Positions 25,501 to 39,723 are shown, counted from the first letter of the stretch. The stretch is DNA of 64,000 bases from Apricaphanius iberus (GCA_028564705.1 JAPXFQ010000078.1:2657685-2721684); one strand, 5' to 3'. Notes: generated by a model from the letters alone, not told the origin. Numbers and translations are program-made.

Positions 25501-27879
25501 GTGGAGATCATTTATGGATAAAAGCGAAGATCAAACATAACCAGATAAAAACACTTAACTTCAATTATCATGTAAAAGTAGTTTAGCAGTGGAAAAAATA
25601 GGCTCACTCCAAGAGAGTTTAAACAGATCAATGTACTGAACAGAATTGCTAAAGTTTTCTGCTTAATGTATAAACATCACTTTAGACTAATTTTGTAAAT
25701 ATTGTCGAATGTTTAATATCATCAGGCAGAGTTTATAAATCCAATCATCAGGGTTTAGTTTATTTGGAGCTCATTGTTATTTAATACAGAATGAAAAATA
25801 TCAATATTTGTTGAATGGAAGAGACAAAGTAATAGCAATGAGTCTGTTCTCTGGTTACAAAGAAACAAACTGATTCTTTAGTACAAACAATGGACATACT
25901 CTGCTCAAGGCCTTTAAAGTAACAGTGACAGAGACATCTAGCTATATCTAACTATAGCTGAGTGAAGGCAATTAACAGCTTGTATAGTCCTATCAAAAAA
26001 TCATAATCTGTTTTAATTACAGTATATCAATTATTGGCTAATGTTACAATTTAAGAAAATAAAAACTATGGAATTAGCAATCTAATGTTACTTCTGGAGG
26101 TCATCTCGTCGTTTTTTTACACCCTATAGTGGGAAGGTGACTAACTTTGGGAGCTGGTTTATTTTGAAACTGCTCCTCTCTATCATCTCTGCTAAACCAA
26201 GTTCTATTTTGGATATGAATTTAAAGTCCCCAAAACTTTTGAGCATTTTCCATAAGACACTTATAGCTGTAATCGACTGCGAAAACAGTTTGCTTGTCTA
26301 TCAAAATAAATCTATTTCAGGTTTTCCATTCAGTTGCATGGCAATAGGTGTATCAAATCCATCATGTAGACTGCCTCTGCGATCATTTAGGTAACTTTCA
26401 GAAGCTTAGTTAATTCCAGCATGGTACCTGATAGGATGCCACTTGCAGTCATAAAATCACCTCCTTACTGAATGTTCCACAATCAGCTAAGAGTTGCTTT
26501 ATAACAACTTGTAAGAGGGAACAACAGCAAACCTGGTATGGTAATGGCAATGTAGAAGGTAACATAAAATCATACAGCGGGATCAGCAGATTCTAAGGTA
26601 CATAAGTCTCTCTAAGCGGGCAATTTTATGACAAGCAAAAGCGACAATAGTCAATAGCCACAGACGTCTTAAATTTGAGAAAAGTGAGAAGAGGGCTTCT
26701 TAGACTGGTTTCCATGGTAAAAGAGCATCATCCAAGCCTCACATCACCAAGGGCAATGCAAAGTGCCAAAAACAGCAGTATATAGTACACTATCACTGGA
26801 CTGTTTGGCAGTAGAGACATGGTTTCTGTGTCCATCTTTATCAGGGATTCAAACAAACAAATCTGGATTTGGGACGCAATTGGGGAACGGCACTTACCTG
26901 ATTACCCTGCGTCTAATGTAAAGTTTGGTGCAAAGGGAATTATGGGATATTTATTACAGATTTATTTCATGTTATATATTATAGCAGGTGATCCATTTAA
27001 CAAAGGTTTTTAGTGGCCACACCAGTTTAAATATCCCTACCGGATGTTATTACTCATCTCAATCCTAGCTTCAAATAAATCTATCATCTTGATAAGGCAC
27101 TTTATCAATATGAATGATATTTAAAAATGAATCACCTGTTACTAAGTGACTGTTCCTACACTTCAACCTAAAATTAGGTCTGCTGTGTCCCCCTATCTGT
27201 CCTGATTCTTTCTTTCCCTTCTTTTTCTCTATCCTCACAGGTGAATGACATGAACTTTATGATAAAGAATTTTCCAAAACACAACAATTATACTACATTC
27301 AGGGGCTGTGTAAGCTTAATCTAAGCTGATTTTTATAAAATGTGATCGAAACATCTGAAGGCCATTGGTCATTTTGACAGATCGCAATTCCCACCGCTGA
27401 CATTTTCAACTTCATGTAACTAAGCAATCAAAAATACATTCCCATGAGAGCATCTGAGCATCATCTCACCTGGTCACAGTACCCAATAACTCTTGTTATC
27501 GGGGACCTGACAGCATGTTGAAGAGTTATTGAGGCTTTGTAGCGCATCTGTGACCTCACCGGACACCAGCGGTGACAGATATCTGCAGCTGTGGGGATTT
27601 CCACCGAAGCAATCAGCAAAGCTGCTATTCAGAGGGACTATCTTAATTCTTATCACTTCAATTAGAGAAATGTTCCCTGATTTGAAAATACAACCTTTTG
27701 TGTAGAGCGTGGTCAGCCCCATGACAAGGCCACAGCAGGTGAAATGTTCATGATTAATATATCTAGCTTATTAATTTGTTTGATGTGTGATGGAACAATT
27801 TGCATTCTCTTTTTAGTTTGTTTGGAATCAATACTGATTAAAATCAATTAAATACTGAATATGTCATTATTACAATTTT

Positions 27880-27990
27880 AAAGGTTGATGGGGTAAAAAC
27901 AGATCATGACAGGATTCATTTGACCCCGTCAGTCAAAATGAAAGACAAAAATTTTTTTAGCGCGACTGCTGAACTACCTTTAAATAACAT
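27880..27990. repeat. Short dispersed repeat shared with 43440-43525
   Basis: TTGACCCCGTCAGTCAAAAT followed by GAAAGACAAAAATTTTTTTAGCGCGAC matches TTGACCCTGCAGTCAAAATG and GACGGACAAAAAATTGTCTAGC at 43472-43515. That second copy is the right end of a larger inverted-repeat element, so this is probably an isolated end of the same family. Confidence 0.5.
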
Positions 27991-28572
27991 TACTTTTGAA
28001 TTTCAAACAACATCCTTGTTTTATATCAGTAACTGATTGGAATCTGATCATAATAATCAGATTCAATAGCACTGTGATGTTTATCTGAGTAAATAAATTT
28101 TAACTCAAACTTAACACCCAAGTTCAATAATGTATCTGTTTTATGATTCACCATCTAGTTTAAACAAATTGTTACTGTCTGTAAAACAAAATAACCACAA
28201 ACCAGTTCTTTTACTTTTCTCATCCTGATCTCTTTTACATTCTACATATGGATCAATACAGTAAACAAACAGTAACCTTTCATTTTACAAGCAGCTTCCA
28301 CTGATCTGAATAACTATAAACATCCTGCTGATAAGCTGTCATAACTTCCCAACTGTTCTTCAACCACTTTGACAACCCTTTTCCCATCCCTATGAAATAA
28401 TTTTCCTTTTCTCTCTTTAGGTTTCTGTTGTGTGCCCATGAGAGTTTTCTTTTCTGCCTCTCCAACTTTAGCTAGCCTAGCTCTAGCTGTGATCAGTCAA
28501 ATGAAAACAATCGCGCTCCAGTACGTTTCCGAGGGGGCGCTCGCTGGAGAGCCGAGTGTTAGTGTGTGTAGG

Positions 28573-28612
28573 ATGGAGGAGGTGGGTGGGAGGAGGAGGT
28601 GAAGGAGGGGCT
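28573..28612 (+). other. G-rich block in elavl4 intron
   Basis: A run of GGAGG/GGGTGGG units on the plus strand lies next to a CpG-containing patch (28510-28560). That base composition is unlike the AT-rich intron around it. It could fold as a quadruplex in an antisense transcript. No exon or promoter can be claimed. Confidence 0.3.
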
Positions 28613-28639
28613 AATCAGCAATGTGCTTCTGTTATTAAT

Positions 28640-29100
28640 CATATCATTTACATGTGCACAAACAGCTTTCAAACACAGAAAATACAGATTAAAAAAATGT
28701 CTCCCAGCATCCCCTCTAGAGCAGCACCCTAATGTGCTGCATAAAGTGCAAACCCACTTTTTGCGCCACTGGTTTCAGCACACAAGGACATTATGAATGA
28801 TTTCATGTGCCAGTTTTAAAATCCCAACCTCATGGGAACATATTGGGGGAGGCCGGTTTATGTTCAGACTGTACACCAGTGCACAAATCAAGACCCATAA
28901 AGACATGGGTGAGAGGTTTTGGTGTGGAAGGAGTTTAACCTGACAAAACACCTTTGGGATGTACAAAAGCCTGTGAGGCCTTCCTGTCCAATAAACTATT
29001 AGGAAAGCCTTTTAAGAAGCATTAAAGATGATTTAGACTTCAGAGACACAAAAACTCATGCTCTTATGTGTCTCTGAAGGCAGACTAGTACATTTTTTTG
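28640..29100 (+). mobile_element. Mariner/Tc1-like relic
   Basis: Around 28850-28985 the text 'TTTATGTTCAGACTGTACAC', CAGTGCACAAATCAAGACCC, ATAAAGACATGGGTGAGAGG and AACACCTTTGGGATG follows, in order, a fish mariner-like element. There the last block is the 'EHLWDE' part of the transposase. The codons between are deleted and stops occur. The right side ends near TTTTTTTGGAAGTATAA, resembling the terminal repeat of that family. Confidence 0.6.
29038..29079. repeat. Perfect 13-bp hairpin
   Basis: CTTCAGAGACACA at 29038-29050 is repeated inverted as TGTGTCTCTGAAG at 29067-29079, with a 16-nt loop. It lies within the relic at 28640-29100, so it may derive from an inverted repeat of the transposon. 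Confidence 0.7.
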
Positions 29101-30644
29101 GAAGTATAAATTATCTTTGTAAATCATGCTTCTAAGAGAAATCTCTTCCTCTCTTTAGGTGACTTTCTCTGTCCAGTCAACAGGCCAGTTGCTTTCCAAG
29201 CAACCAATGGTTTTAGGCTATAACACCTGACCAAACAAAGTTGAGTACCTGATCAGACACATGATTGTCCACTTAAAGAGGACCAAAACAGGTTACAGAA
29301 TTAGCTATTTAGTTCAGAACCACTTTTGTTTTTTCTGTTATCACCACCTAGCTTGACTTCAATGATACAGTTGTGTAACATTCACAATAATTATAACATA
29401 TTTATTATCATTTTAACTAGATCTTTCCTCAGAGAGATAATAGTTTAGCAATTTTAAATCTTTGAGGAGCAATTTAATACTGTGATAGTTTTTTACTGTA
29501 ATTAAATAGCTTCCAAATTAAAAATCCTGCAGGGATCCTGTCTTCTACCGTAGAAATTAATTAAGTCAAATATTTTTCCAAATTTAAATGAATAATTAAA
29601 CACGAGCAATATTATAATTCACCAAACCCGGTTTTAACAGTTCATATAAAAATTGTGTAATTTGCAGACTATTTTTTTTTTCCAGGATCATAGTGCAGTT
29701 ACTCAAATAGTAGCAATTTTCTTGCTTAGAATAACCACAAAATGCAGAAGCAGCCTGAAAACAAAGAACTACAGAGGAGAAAAGGATATATGGAATCATT
29801 AAAACAGTAATTAGCCCATTATGTGGGAAGAGAATGAACAGACTGCTTTGTGGGTAAATGAGTCAATTGGAGAGGAAGCGCAGAGGAGAGGTGCTCCATC
29901 CCTAGGAGCATCGAGACATCTGCTGGCCGTGGGGCCACAACAAAACAACCTGCTGCTAAGACTCGCTCCCTTCCCCTACTCTCCCTCACATATGTATGAA
30001 GACACATGGATGCAGACCCACCATGCAAACACTCTGCCAGCTCTTCACACTGCCTCTACAAGCTCTGCAGAAACAATAGGGCTTTTGTGCTCCACATCAA
30101 TGCAGACTAATGGAGGAAAGGGTGTTTTTTTCCCCTTTTCTTTTCCAAAACAAAAATCTGTTCAATTAAAATTGGCTCCTGCCCTGGATATAATGAGGCT
30201 AATTTGCTAATTACTAGCATTAGTTAACGACTGAGGATCTGAAACAAGCCCGGGATGTAGGGCTGGGTGTACTGTGTTGGAGTCGATTATGTTTGTTGTC
30301 TTGGAAATAGACTGTACAAGTACAATATACATTAACATGTGTTACAGCAGGCCCGTCCGACTTTGTCACACCAGTTCTAAGTTTGTTTCAGAGCTTGAAA
30401 GCTAGTTTTCAAAACTCAAATGACTGAAAAGTCCAAACTTGTCAAATGTCTTTCAGGGGGATGTAGCGCTCTTTAAACTGTCTAATCACAAAACCATGAA
30501 ATGTCTGCTGTAAACAATCAATAGGATCACAAAAGGTATGTAGAGGAAAAAATATAAAACTTGAAGCTACCAGGAACCCATTATTCTCCAGTGCAGCAAT
30601 ATTCTACAATTGTAACCGAACTGAAGTGCCAAGAAGTGCAGGAC

Positions 30645-31033
30645 CAACACATCCTCACTCTCAACTCGTCACATATGGATTCATGGTCAGACACTCCCTC
30701 CGGGTCACATAATGACGCGTGGGGTACACCCCTCGCATTATTTTTGACGCGCTTGGAGCTCCCGTTGAATGTTATGGAGATCCCTAGACGTCGGTAACTG
30801 ATGACATGGGGAGGACAAGGAATCCGTTTAGTTGGTGGGTTGTTTAAAAGAATGTGCTTTAGGGGCATCATGTGGCGTACTGGTTACAGCAGGTGCCCCA
30901 TGTGCAGAGGGTTCAGTCCTCAACGTGGTTGTCCCTGGTTCGAGTCCTGTCCCAGGCGACCCTTGCCACACATGTCCTCTCCCACATTTATCTATCCGTC
31001 CATATGTGACGAGTTGGGAGTGAGGATGCGTTG
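30645..31033. mobile_element. Non-autonomous DNA transposon with 35-bp inverted repeats and 7-bp duplication
   Basis: The left repeat 30645-30679 starts CAACACATCCTCACTC. The right repeat 30999-31033 is its reverse complement with two mismatches out of 35. Both ends are flanked by GCAGGAC (30638-30644 and 31034-31040), a perfect 7-bp target duplication. The left interior, with CTCCGGGTCACATAATGACG and GACGCGCTTGGAGCTCCC, is a CpG-containing repeat that I recall from other fish. The right interior is replaced by a tRNA-derived SINE. No transposase is present and the superfamily cannot be fixed. Confidence 0.85.
30866..30998 (+). mobile_element. tRNA-derived SINE fragment inside the 35-bp-TIR element
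   Basis: It has an A-box-like 'TGGCGTACTGGTTACAGCAG', a 'GTGCCCCATGTGCAGAGG' block, a B-box 'GGTTCGAGTCC' (about 30937-30947) and 'CACATGTCCTCTCCCAC'. This is a second SINE family, different from the (GGAT)n-tailed one. It runs directly into the right terminal repeat without a clear tail. Confidence 0.7.
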
Positions 31034-34000
31034 GCAGGACAGTTGACACTAGCCGCAGCGCAGATTGATTGGCGTGGAAAGAAATTAATAGTGCGGAGTA
31101 ATATTGAGATGTGAATTTTGGCTGGCGTATTTTGTTTTTGTTTTTTTGTGATGCAAATTAATCATGCTTTCAACTGCATACCATTGCTGAAGCAAAATCG
31201 CACAGTTTGATGGCCCCAGAAAACAGCCGGGACTACTTTCTTGAGGAACTTTGAACGGCAAGAGCTCTGAACAGGAGGTGATCACAAAGCTGGGTCAATG
31301 TGTATGCACTATCCTAATGGCAAGGATCAAATACAGCAAAGATCGAGGTATAATCCCATTGAGAAGTTGAGATTATATCTTAAAACTTGAGAATCTAATT
31401 TAAAACTTAACTAAAATAACTTTAGTAGCCTGATTCTCTGCAACAACAGTTGACCAATAATTGCTCACCGATAGGTATTTTTATAAGAAATGTGAACCTC
31501 ACTTTTATATTCTAAATATTGAGGTTTGACGCTTATTAATATTTTTAATTGACTGAGAACTGTAGTTGTTATAGAAATCTGAAACCAGATTTTTATATGC
31601 ATTCTGTATAGAGAGAGAACCATTTTTTCTACTGTGACATTATATCACACTTTAATTTTTCCTGTTTTAGGATTATTAAAAAATATATTTTAGTTTGCCA
31701 AATAATGAAACACGTTTTTTTAAATTTCTTTTTTGGTAAATTTTCCTTTCAAAATATGTTTTCTATAGAACCTAGAACAAGGCTGGATGATTACCACTCA
31801 AAAATATTGAATTAATTGTCCTTAAGGCCCTTTTTTAACTAACTTGGTGGTAGGGGTCATCGTCCATTTGGAAGACCCATTTGCACCCACGTTTTTCCTC
31901 ATTGACTTGAGATCTTGCTTCAATATTTTCCATCTAATATTTTTTCTCTTATGATGTCAACTATTTTGTGAAGTACACCTGTCTCTCCAACAGTAAAACA
32001 GACAATGTGATGGTCCCTCCTCACACGTCATCGTTCGTCGGCATCTTTTGTTGTTGTTCTGGGGTTAATGTTCACATTCACACCAAACAAGCTCATCTTT
32101 GGAGCACAAAGCACATCTCTTTCATGAACTCTTTAATTACTTGACATTCCTGTGATCATGTATAATATTTTTAAAAACAGAATAGTTTGTGGAGTATCTC
32201 AAAATTTTACTTAAGTATGAGATACATTTCTGGAGGCCCTCAATTCTCTTTAAGATCCTGTATCATGCTTGTTTTTTGTCTATTTCCCCATAATTTCAAA
32301 TAAAAAATTCTTGTGTTTGAGGTTTTGGTCTAAAATTTATCCACAAAAATGCATCCACTTAACTCAAATGTACTGAATGTATCAATCAAAAGAATATGAA
32401 ATTGCTGATAATGTGATTTAGGCTTTCTCATATTGCTAAAGGTTATAATAGATGTCTGATTTTAAAGAACATCTTAAAAATAATCTCTAAAAAAATCTCT
32501 GTCATTCTAGCATTTAGCAAATATCAATAATTTGGGGAATTGCAAGTGCTTAATCTGGAACTTGCTAGCAAAAAAGTTTTAGGTTTAGAGTCTCTATTCA
32601 TAAATAATTTTGGTACTTGTTAAAATATAAAAGTCATTGAAATACAAATTTTTTTTGAAACAATTTCTTTAAGCCTCAGTTTTTAGGAAATGTAATGTAG
32701 TGCTCACTAAGCACATTTATAACTTGCAAAGTGTTGAGGTTTTATTGAGGGGCTCAGGAGCAGAGAGCAGGAACAGGAGGACACAGTGAGGAAGTGTCCT
32801 GTGGTTGTGAGTTGTGATGAGAAACGACAGCTCTCCTGCGGTGCCTGTAAATTGGCCTGGCGTATCACAGACACACAGCCACGCTACATCGCTCAGGTGT
32901 CACACCAGGGAAGCCGCTGCGGAAGAAAAATACCTTCCAAGCTCTGACTTTGATGGAGAGTAAACAGCACGACCGGCTCAGTATTATTTTAACAGAAGAC
33001 AATGTATAAGCATGTTTGTCTGCACTTTTGAAAAATTCTCACTGGATCTGATGATGGAGCGTAATGTGTGTCAAGGGGTGAGACAAAACTAACTTTGAAG
33101 ATTTTGTGATTTTCAAGCAACTAATTTGTTTCAGGCCATTGTTCAGGCAGTATGTTTGTGTATGTAACATTTAGCTATTGTTTAGTATGAAAATGACAAA
33201 CTTGTGCAAAACACCTATTGGAACTGATAATTGCCTAACATCCTATTAAAAGCCCATTTAATTTCGGAATAATTTCATTTCCAAATCTTCTTTTCTGTCC
33301 TTATTGAACTGAAAAAAATTGAATAAAATAAATTTACAGGCTGTAAGGCAGAAATTGTTCCATTTTGATTTCACACAACATTATTAGGTTTCATTAAGAG
33401 TGTGACTGTTATGTTTAATTGTAGCTGTAAGGTATAAGAAGTGTGTGGCTCTTTAAAAATGTTTTAACTCTAATGAATGTTTTGCCAATGCCAAAAAAAA
33501 GATGCAGTGAAGAAAAAGTTATGATGGCAGGAGAATGAAATGACGAGACACAGAAAGTTGTGAACAACAGAACCCCACAGTCTCTTCTCAACAGTTGCTC
33601 TATGAACGGGTTGGGACCCACCCTGAACACTCACTGGTTTATCCGACACCTGCACCAGGTGCAGAGCTCACAGCTGCTGTTCAAACAGAGGACGTATTTG
33701 GCAAAATGACTGTTCACAGGAGGAAAATGAGCCTCACCGGTGTAACACAAACAAAGAGATGAGTCATGCTCTCTCTGTGTGTAGGTGTTAAATCCTCAGT
33801 TTTAGCAATCTATGAATTCAATTTGATGCAAATATTTCCCAAATCATATGGTTGTTTATGGCAAACATGTTGACTGAGAACAATTGTCATTATTGAGGTT
33901 TATTTATTTCTGCTAACTAAACATTCAATACTTCTTATATGCTCCTGGTTTTATATGATTTACATTATACCACTGATGAAATCTTTACTTATACATACAT

Positions 34001-34158
34001 TGGATGTTTTGTTCTAGGTTGGAAGTTACTTTAAGCTCTATGTGATGATCATAAGCTGCTTTGGATGTTCGTAAACTCTGCTGGGCACAAATTTTAAAAT
34101 CACATATACATAGTTTAATCTGTTTGACCTCTGACCTGACGTATCCTGGGTCAACTTA

Positions 34159-34401
<243 letters not shown>

Positions 34402-34739
34402 TCAAAAACAAACGGAGGGCTCCTTTTACTTTACAGGTATCAAACAAAATGTTAGTGTTTAAGCTATACTTGTATATATCTCATTGTGTTTTAATAGGGA
34501 TATCAAACTTTTCAAACACCTGGTGGTCCTTTCTCACTTTCATAGTTTAATTACAGTATAGTTCTTTTAATTACACAGTATTAGGCAAAAATCTCTTATT
34601 TGTGTCCAAACATTGGGACAGAGTTTCAATAACTTAAATTTAGCACTTTCAAAACCTTTCTGAAAAAATATTTAAATTTATAACAAACATAACTTCTTAG
34701 CAACTTAAGCAAAGTAAAGATACAGTTAATATAAACTCA

Positions 34740-35640
34740 GAAATGACCAAATATTTTTATCGGCAGAATATAGACACTAGCATCCATTTGCAACAGATTC
34801 AACCAGAAACATTTGACATGACTACTATTACAAGGGGTTTCTCTCCAAATAAAACACAAAAGGCCACTTTTAATAACTGCAGCAGTCTGAAAATTTTTTC
34901 AACTCCTTATTGACAAGAATCTATGGTACTTAGTAGAACACAGTTTTGCTATTATGACCTGCTGCAAACATGATTCATAGCCAGACAAGCTTCTGGCAGC
35001 TTTTCTGAGCCCACTCTTACTGAAAAAAGCCTCCAGTAAAGTAATATTCTTGGGTTTGTCTGCTGCAATCACCTTTTCCAAATCCCACCAGTAAGTTTCA
35101 ATAGGTTTTAAGTCAGGCGACTAAAACAGCAGTTCTAGTCGCTACCACAAATTCTTCTAAAATCTAGACTTTGTGGATTTTGAGATATTCTTGGGATCAT
35201 TGTAAAAGCTACGATGACATACACGCTTCAGTTTTCTCCCAGACATCACGTCAATTTCCCACAGGAGATTTTGGTATGTGATTGAATCTATCTCGCATCC
35301 CACACACTGAAAATTTCCAGAGCCAGAGGAGCCCCAGAGCATCACACAGGTGGTAGCCAAGCCAAGTAGGTAGGGGGTTCTTTTCAGTGTATGCTTCTCT
35401 CTTTCTCCTATAGACGTATCATTGGTTCAGTGGCCTAAAACGTCAAATTTTGACTCACTGATCCACAGAACAGATATCCAAAAAATTGAGGGGTTTAATA
35501 GCTGGTTTGGTTTATTAGCTGTAAGGAAAGTGTTGATTTTTCTTGTGCTTTTCCAACTCCTCAGTGTTATTATTGGTCTTACTGTGGAAACTTAAAACTC
35601 ACTGGCTAGTGCCACCAGGTATTGAAGCAGGTCTTTCGCA
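34740..35640 (-). pseudogene. Tc1-like transposase relic
   Basis: Reading the minus strand from right to left in decaying frames, 'LWISESKFDVLG' (about 35460) is the first catalytic block, where functional members have LWSDESKF, so the key Asp is changed. 'VMLWGSSGSGNF' (about 35350) is the VMVWGCF block. 'FYNDPKN' (about 35200) holds the second Asp. EKVIAADKPKNITLLEAF (35081-35028) is from the C-terminal domain after the third acidic residue. Stops and frameshifts lie between these. The terminal repeats were not identified. Confidence 0.75.
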
Positions 35641-38179
35641 GTCAGTTCAGAGTTTCTGACCACTTGACTCCATAGCAATCTGGTGGTGACCCTTTTCATT
35701 TGGCGTCCAGTCTCCAAATGTCCACTTTAGTCCAGTGCTGTTAAACCCAGGTTACCACACTCTAACTTTGTCTTACATCATACAGATAGCTTCATTAAAA
35801 TTACTTGTGACTTTTATGCCTCATCTTTACCATTAGAAGAGCAACCTGAACAGAAAATAAAGGCAAAGAAGTTATTTCAAAGCTTCTTAATTTGTAGGAC
35901 CCTATACAGCCAACATGACAGTTTGGGCCAAAAACACTAATATAGAAATTTAAAGGCCTTATCTCACCACTGTGAACCTCTGTTAAATATTCTGTTTAGT
36001 TTTATAAAAGAATATTAGTTTGACACAAGTGAAACAATTAGTGGGCTTTTTTAAATAAAAAAGAGACGAAAATAATGACAGGGAAATGGAAGTTGCTGAA
36101 TACTCGGGCTGTAAACACGACTGCATAACAGCTTTCTGCTAAAAGGATAGCTGACTGAGCAGGAGACCCCTGAGCGAGGTAAATAGGTATGTGTTGCCAG
36201 TAGTAATTTTGTTTAACATGTTGGAGAACAGCAATATTTTCAGGACTTTAGAAGGGATTTTTTTTTCTGTGGGTAGTGTTTTGCTTTGACACATAATTAT
36301 AATTTTAACTTTTTTTTTTTATTTGCCAACTATTAATGAAAACAAACAGTATGGCGTCTAGCGTCTCCTGGACTAAATTAAGTGACTGTAGATAAATTTA
36401 CTTGATAGCATAACCATTAGTTGGTCAGTTAGGTGCACAGCACTGCTTTTTTCTGTTAATCCAGTTACGTGTTAATCTGACCATCTCTGGTTTCTTCATG
36501 TTCATTCTGAAGATAACAGGGAAATTGTTTATGTCTGCAATTATGCTCGCAATACGTTTTTCTGTTCACATTGGATTTATGACGCAGCTCTGAGCTAAAA
36601 CCAGACTTAAAGGCTGTTTCGGCATCAGTTGACAGAATTCAGTATTATTCAAAATATTTCAACAAAAAAAGCAAAACAATTAAAACCATGGTTTTTGACA
36701 GTAATTAAAGCAATTGCTTAAAAAATCTCTGGAAGTACTAGAATTTGTTCATAATGTAATTTTTCATGTATGGTAGGGATGATCATTTTCAGTAGGAGGT
36801 TCAAAATATGTATTTAAAAAGTTCCTTTTTGACATGGAAAACTGTAATTTATGTAATTTCTTTTTCATGTTGTGGTAAAAAAAAATCAACGAAAGACAAC
36901 AGTTAGACTACATAAAACTTTGTAATGTTAAAAATACAATCCGGCACTTCCCTTTTAAAATTCATAGCCAAAAGTTGCAATGACTAGAATTATTCTGAAT
37001 AATGGAAATTCCAAACAACATACAAAATACATAAATGGACTCCAACCTGTCATAAAAACATAATTTTGTAAATGACATTTGAATGACATTCATTTTTTTT
37101 CTGTAACAGATTCTGCAAAAAAACATATTAATACTATTATAACAACTGTATTTGTTGGAACAACTATAAATACAAGTCTGGCTATCATATAGACCAGCTG
37201 CCCTCAAGAATTCTGGTAACGTCCTTTATTGAGAAAAAAGGATAAGAATAACTCGCACTATAGACTGTCTTCAGTTTAGAGCTGCATTGTCCACTATTTT
37301 CTTTTACTGTCTGCAGTCATGATCACCACACACTCTTTGTGCATGGCTCTCAGTGACATTTAAGCTGTTTCCTTGGAGACACTTTTTTGACTGCCACCTA
37401 AGAGGAACATTTAGAGATGTGCTTCCCAGGAGGTCCTTTATTGGTGTCTCTGAATCCTTTGTGTGTTTTATTGACTGTCTACGTAGGGATGTGTGTGCCA
37501 ATGTGTACATGCACACTGGTATCTATTAATGGATGCGGTGCCGCGTTTTAATGAGGCTGCCTGGATGGCCCAGAGGATGCTCACTCAGTGATAGCAGCAC
37601 TCTGCCGAAGAGACTATTTACATAATACTGTGTGCACACAGGCATGTCTGTGTGACTGAAGCTAAATAAAAGACAGGCAGTAAGAAAGAAGCCAATGTTG
37701 TGTTTGGGGCATCATTGTGTCCTGCCTCTTTCTCACACTTAAAAAGCTCTCCTTATTGTTATTCCACATTTTTGTACATGCCATCCTGCTCCCTATTTCT
37801 TTTTTATACGGCTTCCTGTTGGCTCATCTCATGGCACTAGCTCCCCTGAATTCTTATTCAGAGAAGCACCTTGACCATCTCACTCTCTTTTGTTCTCGTT
37901 TCCTCAGCGGGGCGCAGGCATCACAAGGTTATTTAATTTCCAGCCAAGCTGCATCATAAAAATAAGGTCTTTGAAAACAAGTCATTAATTAAATATGTCT
38001 TATCCAATTTCTACTCTAACGCTACACATAATCAGCTGTGTTGTGGTTTTGGTTTTACTTCTCAGAAATATGAGGCGAGAAAATTTACTGACTGTATTTC
38101 TGACAAATTAACAGTGTTTTTTTATAAGAGGAGTGTGTGTTATTTAGTAAGATTTTGTAGCAGATTTTGTGGATCTAAA

Positions 38180-38365
38180 TCTGGCCTGATGTCTGTCTGC
38201 ATGGGGTTTGCATGTTCTCCATGCACTGGTTCCCTGTGGATACTCTGGCTTGCTTCCACAGTCCAAACACAGGAGTATTGCGTAAATTGGTTACCCTCCT
38301 TAGGTATGAGTGTGTACATGCATGGGTGTTTGTACTGTTTGTCTCTGTGCTGCCCTGTGATACAT
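38180..38365 (+). mobile_element. SINE body fragment, (GGAT)n-tailed family
   Basis: TGCATGGGGTTTGCATGTTC, TGGTTCCCTGTGGATACTC and TAGGTATGAGTGTGTACATG align with the body of the copy at 54953-55308, in the same order. The tRNA head and tail are missing. Confidence 0.65.
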
Positions 38366-39723
38366 TTTTAAATGATGCAGTTAAAAAATAAAATGCATTA
38401 TATTTTATCTCTGCAAACAGATTACCATAATTGTTACAAATATTAGCTACATTTATATGAGCAAAATATCTTTATTCTGATCATAGTTCAGATTAGAATA
38501 TGACTGTGTACATGGGTCCTGAATAAATCTATATGATAAGGATAAGAGTTTACATCCGCTAAACGTTTGATTAGATTAAATCATTTTGACATGCAAAGAA
38601 CCATGCAGAACTATCTAAAATACTGGAATCAGCCTTAGAAGAAGAAACAGACTTCCGTTGTAAACAAATTTGGCTGCGCACATTTAAAATGGAGTTGTAC
38701 GATGTTCTTCAGAGTCTGCATTTATTTTTTCTGTTCACCATTTTATATCTACAAGCCTTCATCGCTATGTACACAATAAAATATGTACCAAATTCCTTTA
38801 TTTGTTTTAGGCCAACATATTGTACGTCTGCACATGGCTTAAAGACATGCGCAGTAATGAACCACATTTGGAATAGGGTTTACAGACACAGCAATGAGAC
38901 TAACTATGGGCATTACCCATCCCTCTCAATCGGAATGAAACTTTTATCCGATTGAGTGTGATCGAGATTAATCTGCATGAAGCGTTTTTATTCTATTATT
39001 TATTATTAAGAGTTTGCTTTTTTTATCTTTACTCAGTATTAATAATGTGTGAAGTACAGGGGTAGACACTAAAGCAACATTAGTAAGAGTAGAGAGCTTG
39101 TAGTAATATCTATACTAGAGTAATGGTGATGTGATGCATATCATGACATGCTGTCAGCAATGCAACACTTTAAAGACACGTGAGTAGAGAAAGCAGATGT
39201 GATATGATTCCATTCAGTTCTCTATTATTAACTATTATGTAGCAGTGCTCATTATTGGAAAATAGAGATCCTGCAGTCATCTTCCTGAACAGTAGGAGTT
39301 GCTACTGAGAATATGGCTACGTTCACACTGCAGGTCTTAATGCTCAATTACGATTTTTTGATCAAATCCGATTTTTTTGTATGGTCGTTTACACCTCAGA
39401 TAAAATGCGACAGCAAACGCGCTCCAGTGTGAACGTTTCACGGCTCCGAAGCACCCCGTATGCTTAGAAGAAGATGAGACGTCACCATAGTACGTCACAC
39501 ACAACGCGTTCTGATTACGGAAGTAAAAGTAGCGGCTACAGATGTAAGCATTTTTTCAACAGTCTATCAAATCTTGCATAGTCGGAACCGACGAAATTTT
39601 GGCAAATTAATTAGAGAAAGAATGACCACAAGAAAAAGGAGAGCTTGTGCTTTAACAATGGCCTTGTTTGGAGCAGTGGATACGTAGACGCCTCATTCAG
39701 CGTTGAGCCGTACCTCAACGTCG

